A stretch of 62,306 nt of DNA from Pseudoroseicyclus aestuarii (GTDB taxonomy: Bacteria; Pseudomonadota; Alphaproteobacteria; Rhodobacterales; Rhodobacteraceae): NCBI RefSeq assembly GCF_003217255.1, contig NZ_QJTE01000008.1:1-62306 (forward strand), given 5' to 3'. A program made the position numbers and the translations under genes. The notes beneath the pieces were generated by a model, which worked only from the letters and a program-made list of their open reading frames with translations, searched no databases and was not told the DNA's origin. Below are positions 10,181-17,503 of the stretch, one piece after another. The first letter of the stretch is position 1, and every line of letters begins with the position of its first letter.

Positions 10181-10711
10181 GTGACAGATCATGCAAGCTT
10201 GCTGAAATCCTGCGCCGCGGGCGACCGGGCCGCGCTGCGGGCGCTGATGGAGGCCGAGGGCGGGCGCATGCTGGGCGTGGCACGCCGGATGCTGCGCCGG
10301 GCCGACCTTGCCGAGGATGCGGTGCAGGAGACGCTGGTGCTGATCTGGCGCCGGGCCCACCAGTTCGATCCGGCGCGGGGCAGCGCCAAGGGATGGGTCT
10401 ACACCATCCTGCGCAACCGCTGCTTGACGCTTCTGCGCCGCGAGGATCGCGAGGTGGCGACCCAGCCGGCTGCCTTCGACAGCGCCGAGGACCGGATCGT
10501 CCTGGATCAGGCCTTCGACCGGCTGGCCGCCAATTCCGACCTGCGCCGCTGTCTGGCGGGGCTCGACGAGCAGACCCGGCGGGCGATCCTGTCCTCCTAC
10601 CTGCTGGGCCACAGTCACGGCGAAATCGCGGGGCGGCTGGAGGCGCCGCTCGGATCGGTCAAGTCCTGGGTCCGCCGCGGCCTCGGCAAGCTGAGGGAGT
10701 GCCTGTCATGA
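10181..10711 (+). CDS. ECF-type RNA polymerase sigma factor
   Basis: A 176-residue sigma-70 family protein. Region 2 covers roughly residues 25-95 (AEDAVQETLVLIWRRA and KGWVYTILRNRCLTLLRR). Region 4 covers about 120-175 (a helix-turn-helix ending SVKSWVRRGLGKLRECL). I chose the GTG at 10181, giving V-T-D-H-A-S; an ATG at 10049 would add 44 unusual residues. Its stop overlaps the ATG of the anti-sigma gene by ATGA. A TTGACA at 10100-10105 is a possible -35 element. It directs polymerase to a small regulon, probably released from the membrane partner under envelope or oxidative stress. Confidence 0.88.
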   Translation: MTDHASLLKSCAAGDRAALRALMEAEGGRMLGVARRMLRRADLAEDAVQETLVLIWRRAHQFDPARGSAKGWVYTILRNRCLTLLRREDREVATQPAAFDSAEDRIVLDQAFDRLAANSDLRRCLAGLDEQTRRAILSSYLLGHSHGEIAGRLEAPLGSVKSWVRRGLGKLRECLS

Positions 10712-11442
10712 CGGATCGATCCCGGCAAATCCTGATCGACGAGGTCGTTCTCGGCCTCGCCGACGAGGCCGATGCCCTGCGGCTCGAGGCACTGGCCGCC
10801 CGCGACCCGGATCTGGCCGAAGAGCTTGCCCGTGCGCGCGAGCGCTTTGCCCAGCTCGACGACACCGCCGAGAGCCTGCCCCTTCCGGAGGGTTTCTGGT
10901 CGCGGATCGAACCCGCGCTCGACGCCGGCCCTGACGACGCCCGCCCCGAGGAGGCCCAACTCGCCGCGGCATCGGCGGATGTGGTCGATCTCTCCGCGGC
11001 CCGCCGGTCGATGACCCGCTGGCGCGGCATGGCCCTGGGCAGCGTCGCGGCCACGGTGCTGCTGGCCCTGACCCTCGGATGGACCACGCTGACCCCGGTG
11101 GAGCCCTCGGTGATCGCGGTCCTGCTAGACGAGGACGGGCAGGCGATCGGGCTGGTCGAAGGGCAGCCCGACAACACCACGCTCGTCACCCTGCTCGAAC
11201 GGGCGGATGTCCCGCCCGAGCGCGTGATGCAGGTCTGGACGAAGCCGGACGATGACGGGCCGCCCGTCTCGCTGGGGCTGCTGCGCTCGGGCCGGTCGGC
11301 GAGGCTGGCGATCGACGGGCTCCCTGCCCCGCATCCGCAGCAACTTTACGAGATCACCGTGGAGCCGGCCGGAGGCTCGCCCACGGATCTGCCTACCGGC
11401 CCGATCCTCGGGAAGGGCCTGGCCAAGGAGCCGGTGGTCTGA
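10708..11442 (+). CDS. Anti-sigma factor, RskA-type membrane protein
   Basis: A 244-residue protein with three parts. A cytosolic acidic-helical anti-sigma domain spans about 1-75 and has no zinc-binding HxxxCxxC. One membrane helix lies at about 108-130 (MALGSVAATVLLALTLGW). A periplasmic RskA domain follows, containing VMQVWTKPDDDGPPVSLG. It would hold the preceding sigma factor inactive. It overlaps the sigma gene by ATGA. Reading upstream in the same frame gives only antisense-like sequence, so the ATG at 10708 is the credible start. Confidence 0.87.
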   Translation: MTDRSRQILIDEVVLGLADEADALRLEALAARDPDLAEELARARERFAQLDDTAESLPLPEGFWSRIEPALDAGPDDARPEEAQLAAASADVVDLSAARRSMTRWRGMALGSVAATVLLALTLGWTTLTPVEPSVIAVLLDEDGQAIGLVEGQPDNTTLVTLLERADVPPERVMQVWTKPDDDGPPVSLGLLRSGRSARLAIDGLPAPHPQQLYEITVEPAGGSPTDLPTGPILGKGLAKEPVV

Positions 11443-11445
11443 TCG

Positions 11446-11480
11446 CAGGACTATCCCGTACCGAACCGGGCGCAGTCCTG
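11446..11480 (+). terminator. Hairpin after the sigma/anti-sigma operon
   Basis: CAGGACT and AGTCCTG form an outer 7-bp stem enclosing a smaller CCCG/CGGG stem. It starts four bases after the anti-sigma stop and is followed by a short GAGTTT. This is consistent with a terminator. Confidence 0.45.
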
Positions 11481-11980
11481 AGAGTTTCCATGCGCAGACC
11501 GTTCGGCAGCCAAGGCAGTGAGGCGCTGTCGGTCAAGCCGTCGCCACGCCGGCCCAACAGGGCGGCCGGTCAGCACGGTGAAAGGCCAATGGTCATGATG
11601 CAGGCCTCCGAACGCTGCGCTTCGTGACGTGGGCCTGACGACCGACCGACTCTCTGGCGTCCCATCGGCGGGTGAGGCGTCCAGGGGCCTTCCCCATGCG
11701 CGCAGCCCGGAGGTCTTCGACCCAAGCGGCGCAGGAGGGCCTCCGGCCTCTCCCCTTACTCCACTAATTGGACATTTTTCCTGAAATAGCGGCGCAGGAA
11801 AAGAAAGATTGGATGCGCGGTCACCGCGAGGTGGCTCAGATTTTTGGACCACCCCCGGTGCCCTGCGGCGCGCCGCGGCGGCGGGAGGCCCTACCCCGAC
11901 CGCCGCCAGCGCTGGCATCTCCGCCCGGTCAGCCGGTGCCGGTCCGGCTTGCCTGCCGCTGGTGCGCTCGGCGCTACCGG
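11481..11980. other. Intergenic stretch without a credible gene
   Basis: About 500 bases with open frames on both strands but no ribosome sites, no recognisable protein and weak coding character. The stretch at 11755-11800 is AT-richer than its surroundings. It lies at the left side of a decayed accessory patch. Confidence 0.4.
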
Positions 11981-12379
11981 TCAGGCCTCCTCCTCCACCG
12001 GCCAGCTGGCGCGCGTGCCGTAGAAGGCTGCCGCCATCCGCGGGCGCGGGGCCGGGCCCGAGAGCCGGTCGAGGGCCGCGGCGAGCGCTGCCGCTGCCGC
12101 CTGCACCGTGGCGCCGCCCAGGCCCCAGTTCTGCTTCTTCAGCAGGCCGGAGATCGTCAGCCCCTCGACGAAGACGCCGTCCACCAGCTGCCGGTCGCTG
12201 ATCGCCCGCCGCGGCTTGGCGTCCGCGCCCCGCTTCGATGGGCGGACGCGCCGGATCGGCATCGCCACCCCGTCCCCGATCCGGCGCTGCAGCGCGACCA
12301 GCCGCCGCCGCTCTTCCAGCCGTGCCTCGTTGACGTCGCCGCCGCGCGCGCCGGCGGAGCGGCCGCCGGCCCTCTGCAT
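11981..12379 (-). CDS. Hypothetical protein in decayed accessory patch
   Basis: I do not recognise this 132-residue frame. Its last 100 codons have almost only G or C in third positions and a sensible mixed amino-acid content (for example RAISDRQLVDGVFVEGLTIS, then an alanine-rich helix), so it is or was coding. The upstream boundary is unclear. The ATG at 12377-12379 is the best available start, but the first 15 residues look less natural, and a truncated 5' end is possible. It faces a GapR-type gene whose start is also missing, so a recombination junction may lie near 12380-12530. Confidence 0.45.
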   Translation of the reverse strand: MQRAGGRSAGARGGDVNEARLEERRRLVALQRRIGDGVAMPIRRVRPSKRGADAKPRRAISDRQLVDGVFVEGLTISGLLKKQNWGLGGATVQAAAAALAAALDRLSGPAPRPRMAAAFYGTRASWPVEEEA

Positions 12380-12535
12380 CGAGGAGATAGGGCAGGACGT
12401 CGACCTTGCCGCCCTCCCCGTAGAGGCCGCGCGGGGGACCAGGTACGATGCCCGGCGCGGCATCGGCTTCGCCCGCGCCGTCGGAGCCCCGATCGCGACA
12501 TCGTCCTGCACGCCTGCGTCCTGCGCCTCGTCGGG

Positions 12536-12829
12536 CTGAACCCGCCCGCCAAGGATGAGGCGCTGGCGCTGCATGTCATCGAGGGTCCCCGCGGCCGCAT
12601 CGCCGTCGCCGCGCAGAAGCTTCGGCAGGTCGTCGAACGCACCGAGCGTCTCGCAGCCGAGAAGCAGAACATCCCGGACCAGATGAAGGAGGTCATGGCC
12701 GAGGCCGAGGGCCGCGGCCACGATACAAAGCTCCTGCGCAGGCTCATTGCCCTGCGCAAGCGCGACCCAGACGACGTCGCCGAGGAAGAGGCGATCCTCG
12801 ACATGTACAAAGCCGCGCTGGGGATGTGA
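12536..12829 (+). pseudogene. GapR-family (DUF2312) DNA-binding protein, start codon missing
   Basis: The last 75 residues are a full GapR/DUF2312 domain: a coiled-coil helix (KLRQVVERTERLAAEKQNIP), the MKEVMAEAEGRGHDTK segment and the end RKRDPDDVAEEEAILDMYK. GapR proteins bind AT-rich, overtwisted DNA as dimers or tetramers. In this frame no ATG, GTG or TTG lies close upstream. The nearest candidate is a CTG at 12536 in a CTGA context that resembles a mutated ATGA overlap. The frame stays open to 11768, but the upstream part reads antisense to another gene. I treat it as a 5'-damaged copy; use of CTG is the alternative. Confidence 0.5.
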
Positions 12830-12918
12830 GCGCTGCTAGAAAGCGCCCCCACATTCACGCGCACCGCGTGCCGCACTGTGAGCGACAGTCCGAAGACATC
12901 GAAGCCGACGATGTCGCA

Positions 12919-13242
12919 TTACCAATCAAACGCCGGGAAACATTTTAGCATTCCGGCAAGGGGATCGCTATTCATCGCGGTGGCCGTGACCCATCGATCT
13001 GAAAGCCCATCGACTAAGATCGCCCACATCACGCCGTCCGGCTCAACCAGAGTCCCGAGGGCTTGGCTCTCTCCGTGCGCGGCAAGCTCTCCCGGCAAGC
13101 CGTCTATGGAAAACACATTTTTCTCGACATCCACCACGACATCGCTCTGCTCGCCACGACTGTCCACGCAGACCATCGGTACCGGCCGCGCTGACACCGA
13201 AAGGGGCGCGACCATCAAAAAGACCGTAAGGACCCGCCGCAT
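12919..13242 (-). CDS. Small exported hypothetical protein
   Basis: A 107-residue protein beginning MRRVLTVFLMVAPLSVSARP, a typical Sec signal peptide. The mature part holds two cysteines (MVCVDS and LKCFPAF) that could form a disulfide. AGGAGAG stands a few bases before the ATG. The frame is open further upstream but without coding character. Third positions are less GC-rich than in core genes, fitting an acquired gene. I do not recognise the family. Confidence 0.65.
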   Translation of the reverse strand: MRRVLTVFLMVAPLSVSARPVPMVCVDSRGEQSDVVVDVEKNVFSIDGLPGELAAHGESQALGTLVEPDGVMWAILVDGLSDRWVTATAMNSDPLAGMLKCFPAFDW

Positions 13243-13484
13243 CACTCTCTCCTCCACCGATGAGAGACCCAAACATGACACGCTCGGGCGGCTCGCGGAA
13301 CCCCGCCCTCCTGAAGCCTCTCGACGCTTCAGGAGGCGCCCGAATGACCGGAGGCACGAGTACCCAGAACCGCATCGCCTGCGGCGGCATCCAACACGAC
13401 TGGTGTGGGCGCCATGCGCGCTCACAGGCAGCGCGCGGAGAGGCGCAGCGGCTATCACCTCGAAAGCAGGAGGGGCACCAAGCC

Positions 13485-13674
13485 ATGCCGCAGGCCAGCT
13501 TCACGCAAGCCGATCTGTCGCGCGCTGGGTACGTGGAGAAAGGCCGGTTTGCGGTTTGGCGAGGCCCTGATCTTGCCCGATGGCAGTATCCGCATCCGGG
13601 CACCGCGGGCCGCGGACCGCAGACCTATGGTGCTGCCGCACAGGGGGCACGACGGGCCGAGCCCACGGCCATGA
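13485..13674 (+). pseudogene. Frameshifted small mobile-element-type protein
   Basis: A strong ribosome site (GGAGGGG) precedes an ATG reading M-P-Q-A-S-F-T-Q-A-D-L-S-R-A. The frame then continues best one base later: after V-E-K the next frame gives AGLRFGEALILPDGSIRIR and a stop at 13672-13674. Joined, this matches the layout of short alphaproteobacterial proteins (an F/T-x-A-D-hydrophobic-R-A helix, then PDGxIRI) that usually sit just before phage-type integrases. One extra base in GAGAAAGGCC explains the break. No integrase follows. Confidence 0.5.
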
Positions 13675-13696
13675 CGCCAGGGGGCTGGGACCTGTC

Positions 13697-13727
13697 ACTA
13701 CCCCAAGATCGACCAGACTACCCCAAG
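13697..13727 (+). repeat. Two direct repeats ACTACCCCAAG, 20 bases apart
   Basis: Exact 11-base copies at 13697-13707 and 13717-13727, just after the frameshifted mobile-type gene and before an AT-rich stretch. They could be old recombinase or regulator sites. Confidence 0.5.
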
Positions 13728-13833
13728 CAAATATTTTCATATTTAACTGAACTACTTATCGTGAATCTCGTATCCTGCCGGGCCTATCAAGGCCGCCCGG
13801 AACGCCAGAACGCCCCGAGCCGGCGCGCCGCTG

Positions 13834-14256
13834 TTACCAGTCGGCCTCTCGATCTCCGCCAGTGAATTGCGCGCTGGCCGCGGTGTACTCGAACAGCTCG
13901 ATCTTCACGCCGTTCGGATCGTCGACCCAGGCCTGCCAGGTGTCGTCGACGGCTTTCTTCGGCTCGGTCGGCTCGAGGCCCTGCGTTTGGATATGGGCGA
14001 CGGCCTCGGCGAGGTCCTCCACCTCGAGGCACAGGTGGTTGATCTGGTTCCTGCCGCTGTATTCGGCCGAGGCATTCTCGAAAACCTCGACGAAGCTGCG
14101 ATTGCCGGCATCAAGGTAGAAGCCAAAGACCCGGCCGTCGCGGGTAAAGTCGAAGACGCGCGTCATGCCGAGCACATCCTCGTAGAAACGGCGCGTCTCA
14201 TCGAGATCGCGGGCGAAGATGCAGACATGGGCAAGTTGCTTCAGGTTCAGGGCCAT
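13834..14256 (-). CDS. VOC-superfamily (glyoxalase/dioxygenase fold) protein
   Basis: A 140-residue protein of the vicinal oxygen chelate fold with two beta-alpha-beta-beta-beta modules. Candidate metal ligands are His in LKQLAHVCIFARDLD (about residue 9), His in NQINHLCLEVEDLAEA and Glu in DPNGVKIELFEY. Glyoxalase I or a small-molecule lyase or dioxygenase is possible; the substrate cannot be stated. The ATG at 14256 is preceded by GGGAGG; the longer frame upstream is not coding-like. Confidence 0.82.
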   Translation of the reverse strand: MALNLKQLAHVCIFARDLDETRRFYEDVLGMTRVFDFTRDGRVFGFYLDAGNRSFVEVFENASAEYSGRNQINHLCLEVEDLAEAVAHIQTQGLEPTEPKKAVDDTWQAWVDDPNGVKIELFEYTAASAQFTGGDREADW

Positions 14257-14334
14257 CCCGGCCTCCCTTGCTAAATTCGGGTCCGATGGACCGCCGACCC
14301 GGCGCCCGCGCATGGCGGGCCTGCCACCTGCGGC

Positions 14335-14448
14335 TCAGCAGGCCGGCTGCGCCGCCTCGGGCTGCCGCGTCTCGTCCTCCTTCGACGCCTCCGGCGCGCG
14401 GTCCCACTGGAAGCGATCATAGGGCACCGGCGTCGGGAACAAAGCCAT
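14335..14448 (-). CDS. Candidate 37-residue small protein
   Basis: Between the VOC gene and gatZ, a 37-codon frame starts M-A-L-F-P-T-P-V-P-Y-D-R-F-Q-W and ends in a charged, proline- and alanine-rich tail. After the first few codons nearly all third positions are G or C, matching genomic codon use. No good ribosome site is visible and I do not know the family. It is the only coding-like frame in this 424-base gap. Confidence 0.4.
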   Translation of the reverse strand: MALFPTPVPYDRFQWDRAPEASKEDETRQPEAAQPAC

Positions 14449-14680
14449 GATAAAGGCCGCGCGGGCGAAGCGACGGCTCGACCTTGGCCGGCGCGGCGCG
14501 GACGGCGCGGTCGCAGCCCCCCAGGCCGATCCTGACTGCCCTGTTAATCGGCCCTCCGAACGCTGCGCCGCCGCTGGCGAGCGGCAGCGGGCGGTTCCGG
14601 TCCGGGGCCTGGATCACCCTCCTGCTGCTCGCAGCGGCATAGTGCCGATGGAGGTCACGACGCCCGGAAAGCGTCGTCCG

Positions 14681-15952
14681 TCAGGCGCCCCGGATCGCCG
14701 CCTCGTAGGTGTCGAGTTGCTGCGTCACGGCAGCGAGCAGCAGCGCGCGCGCCTGCGGAGGGACCTGCCCCGCGCGCACAGGGTCCGCGAGGCGGCCCAG
14801 GTGCTGACCGATCAGCGGCAGCGGGATCTCGACGCCCTCGAGACGGGTCAGCAGCGCCTCCACCGCCGCGGCGATCTGCGGATCGGGCCAGTAGTAGCGG
14901 ATCCGGTCGGACAGCGAGTAGTGCCGCTGCAGGAACAGGGCCGCCGCGTCTCCGTGGTAGTAGCTTTGCCAGTAGCGCGGCTCGGCCAGCATCCGCTCTT
15001 CGGTCACGCGCGGCAGATCGGCGGCGTGGTGCCCGTCCAGCACCGCGGCGATGGCCGAGAGGCCATAAAGCGCCTCGCGCAGGGCGAAGGTCAGGCCGGG
15101 CCCGACCTTGAGGATAGCGAAGCCGTCGCGAACCAGCGCAGCAAGCGCGGCCTCGGTCTGGTAATCGGTGGAATGGGCCTCGTAGACGAACTGCGGCAGA
15201 TCGTTCAGCGCGGCGCTCAGATCGCGCGCGGCCTCGGGGGCGTAATCGACGATATTGGTGCTGCCGAACTCCACCCCCGGCTGGACGACGACGGCGATGG
15301 CGCGGGCAAAGGCCGCCTCCTGACCCGCCTCGGCGAAGGCGCGGCGATGCACCTCGATGGTGTCCCGCACGGCTGCCGGGGTCGTCGGCTGCAGCCCCTC
15401 GATCTCTTCGAGCGCGCCGCCCGGCACAGGCACCTCGGTGCCGATGACGTAGACCGGGGCGGGCCCCGTCGCCGCCGCCTCGGCCCTTGCGGCCAGCTGC
15501 GCGGCCCGGCGGGCGGTGACGGCATCGTCGAGGGCCGCGGGCTCTCCGGCGCAGCCCATCGAGCAGTCGAGGTGCAGCTTCGAGAACCCGGCCTCGGCAT
15601 AGGCCGCGATCATCGCGCCCGCCTTCTCCATCGCCTCTTCGGCCGGGAGCGCCTTCCAGGGGTTCGGGCCGAGATGATCGCCCCCGAGCACCAGCCGATC
15701 GGCGGGAAAGCCGGTGCGCGCGGCGATCCCCATGACGAAATCGCGGAAATCCGAGGGGGTCATGCCAGTATAGCCGCCGTCCTGGTTGACCTGGTTGCAG
15801 GTCGCCTCGATCAGCACGTCGCCGCCGCGCGCCAGCCCGTGGCGCAGCGTCGCCTCGATCACCAGCGGATGGGCCGAGCAGACGGAGGTGATGCCCTCCC
15901 TGCCGCGCCGTTCGGCAATGCGGGCCAGGCGGTTCGTGGCTGTATCGGTCAT
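14681..15952 (-). CDS. Tagatose-1,6-bisphosphate aldolase GatZ/KbaZ-type subunit
   Basis: A 423-residue TIM-barrel protein of the GatZ/KbaZ family. Family signatures include GITSVCSAHPLVIEA, TCNQVNQDGGYTGM, GGDHLGPNPW and KLHLDCSMGCAGEP near residue 145. In enterobacteria this subunit stabilises the class II aldolase GatY/KbaY that splits tagatose-1,6-bisphosphate. No GatY/KbaY homologue is visible here, so the protein may work alone, act with a partner elsewhere, or have its own epimerase-like role known for some relatives. It lies 10 bases after a PfkB kinase gene in the same operon. The ATG at 15952 was chosen because the upstream frame is antisense to the kinase end. Confidence 0.85.
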   Translation of the reverse strand: MTDTATNRLARIAERRGREGITSVCSAHPLVIEATLRHGLARGGDVLIEATCNQVNQDGGYTGMTPSDFRDFVMGIAARTGFPADRLVLGGDHLGPNPWKALPAEEAMEKAGAMIAAYAEAGFSKLHLDCSMGCAGEPAALDDAVTARRAAQLAARAEAAATGPAPVYVIGTEVPVPGGALEEIEGLQPTTPAAVRDTIEVHRRAFAEAGQEAAFARAIAVVVQPGVEFGSTNIVDYAPEAARDLSAALNDLPQFVYEAHSTDYQTEAALAALVRDGFAILKVGPGLTFALREALYGLSAIAAVLDGHHAADLPRVTEERMLAEPRYWQSYYHGDAAALFLQRHYSLSDRIRYYWPDPQIAAAVEALLTRLEGVEIPLPLIGQHLGRLADPVRAGQVPPQARALLLAAVTQQLDTYEAAIRGA

Positions 15953-15962
15953 GGCCTCTCCT

Positions 15963-16910
15963 TCAGTCGCTTGCGCGCAGCATCGCATCGAGGGCGGCGC
16001 TGTCCAGCGCCCCTTCCATCGGCCCCAGCGCGGTCACCGCCGCGGCCCCGGCGGCATTGGCCCGTGCCAGCGCCTGCGGGGCGGCCAGTCCGCGCAGCCA
16101 GAAGCTGACCGCTGCCGCGCCGAAGCTGTCGCCGGCGCCGGTGGGATCGACCTCCTCGACAGCCAGCGGCGCCGCCTCGTAGCGCCCGGCACCGTCGTAC
16201 CAGACCGCGCCCGCCGCACCCTTCTTGACGACGACCGCTTCGATGCCGCGGGCCAGCAGCTCTGCCGCGGCGGCATCCTCGGTGGTGGCCTCGCAAAAGG
16301 AGAAAAGCTCCTCGCCCGAGGGCAGGAAAAGGTCGCAAGCCTCGAGCACCCGCTCGAGAGCCGGGCGCAGGCCCGGCGCGCGGGCCATCTCCTTGCGCAG
16401 GTTCGGGTCGAAGGAGACCGTGCCGCCCTGCCCCTTCACCGCGTCGAGCGCCTGCAGGACCGTCGGCGCCAGCCCCGGCGCGGCGAGGGCGCTGCCCATG
16501 ACATGCAGGTGATCGGCCCCCGCGACGGCGGCGCGGGCGGATGCATCGAAGGGGATCGTGCCGCAGGCGGAATGGGCGATGTTGAACAGGAAATCGCGGC
16601 TGCCGTCCGCCGCATAGGTCACGAAAGCACTGCCGGTCGCGGGGCCCTGACGCACCGCCACCGCCGAGACATCGACCCCGCTCGCCCTCAGGCGGTTGAG
16701 GTTCACCGCCCCAAAGGCATCCTCGCCCACCGCCGAAACGATGGCGGCCGGCTGGCCCAGCAGCGCCGCCTGATTGACGAAGATCGCCGGCGCGCCCGAG
16801 GGGAAAGGCCCGCGGTAGTCCCCGGCCTCCAGAAAGCTCTGGCCGCGCCGGGTGGCCATGATCTCGACCAGGATCTCGCCGATGGTGACAATCTTGCGCA
16901 GCCTGCTCAT
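15963..16910 (-). CDS. PfkB-family sugar kinase (tagatose/KDG-kinase type)
   Basis: A 315-residue ribokinase-fold kinase. It begins MSRLRKIVTIGEILVEIMA and carries the sugar-binding lid region. The C-terminal signature DPTGAGDSFGAA holds the catalytic aspartate and anion hole. It transfers phosphate from ATP to a sugar or sugar acid. Operon pairing with a GatZ/KbaZ-type protein suggests tagatose or a tagatose phosphate as substrate; 2-keto-3-deoxygluconate is the alternative. The frame extends 18 codons upstream without coding character. Confidence 0.83.
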   Translation of the reverse strand: MSRLRKIVTIGEILVEIMATRRGQSFLEAGDYRGPFPSGAPAIFVNQAALLGQPAAIVSAVGEDAFGAVNLNRLRASGVDVSAVAVRQGPATGSAFVTYAADGSRDFLFNIAHSACGTIPFDASARAAVAGADHLHVMGSALAAPGLAPTVLQALDAVKGQGGTVSFDPNLRKEMARAPGLRPALERVLEACDLFLPSGEELFSFCEATTEDAAAAELLARGIEAVVVKKGAAGAVWYDGAGRYEAAPLAVEEVDPTGAGDSFGAAAVSFWLRGLAAPQALARANAAGAAAVTALGPMEGALDSAALDAMLRASD

Positions 16911-17161
16911 GCCGCGCCGCCCCCGGGCTGTCTGGCGGGGCGAGCGGGCGGCATTGGGCGGCATCGGGTCATGGCGCCATCAAGGCCGATGCCGTGCCGC
17001 TTGGCGAGTCGAAGACGGCAGATCCGCCTCCGACCGGCAGGATGGTGCTGCAGCCCCAAGGTGGAAACCCTGTCTTTGCCATGCAACCGACACACTGTTC
17101 CCTCCTTCCGCCTGCACTTTAGACTAGGACCAGAAGAGTCCCGGGCAGGAGGAGGCCGACC

Positions 17162-17503
17162 ATGATGCGCAAGCTGATCGCCGTCGCAGTCGCGGGCTGC
17201 TGTGCCGTCATGCCCCTGTCTGCACAGGATGCCGCGCAAAGCCGGGGCGATGCCGGCGCGGCCATGCCGCCCGTTCGGCCCTGCATCGTGGAGGCCTGGC
17301 GATTCGAGCTGATCAGCCGCGGCGTAACCCTGATCGAGGGGTCGACGGACTGCGACCAGGGCGTGATCGATCTCGAGATCTACCAGCAGGACATGCTGCG
17401 CCTGACCGAGCGGACGATGGTACAGCAGCACCGCTTCCGCACCATCGTCATCGCGACCCTCCTCGACGAGGCAGAGCTGCGCTACCAGATGATCGCCCGC
17501 TAG
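17162..17503 (+). CDS. Small exported hypothetical protein
   Basis: A 113-residue protein with a Sec signal peptide (MMRKLIAVAVAGCCAVMPLSAQ) and a short mature domain containing two cysteines (RPCIVEAW and STDCDQG) about 25 residues apart, likely a disulfide. AGGAGGAGG lies about nine bases before the start. Its TAG stop interleaves with the TAG stop of the convergent hflX gene over four bases. The family is not recognised. Confidence 0.75.
   Translation: MMRKLIAVAVAGCCAVMPLSAQDAAQSRGDAGAAMPPVRPCIVEAWRFELISRGVTLIEGSTDCDQGVIDLEIYQQDMLRLTERTMVQQHRFRTIVIATLLDEAELRYQMIAR

Noticed and set aside
11740-11775. TCTCCCCTTACTCCACTA considered as a tRNA 3' end or attachment core
   Set aside because: No T-loop, anticodon arm or 5' acceptor strand can be matched upstream.
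17500-17503. Interleaved stop codons of the small exported gene and hflX as a regulatory overlap
   Set aside because: A four-base convergent overlap is common in compact genomes and needs no special explanation.
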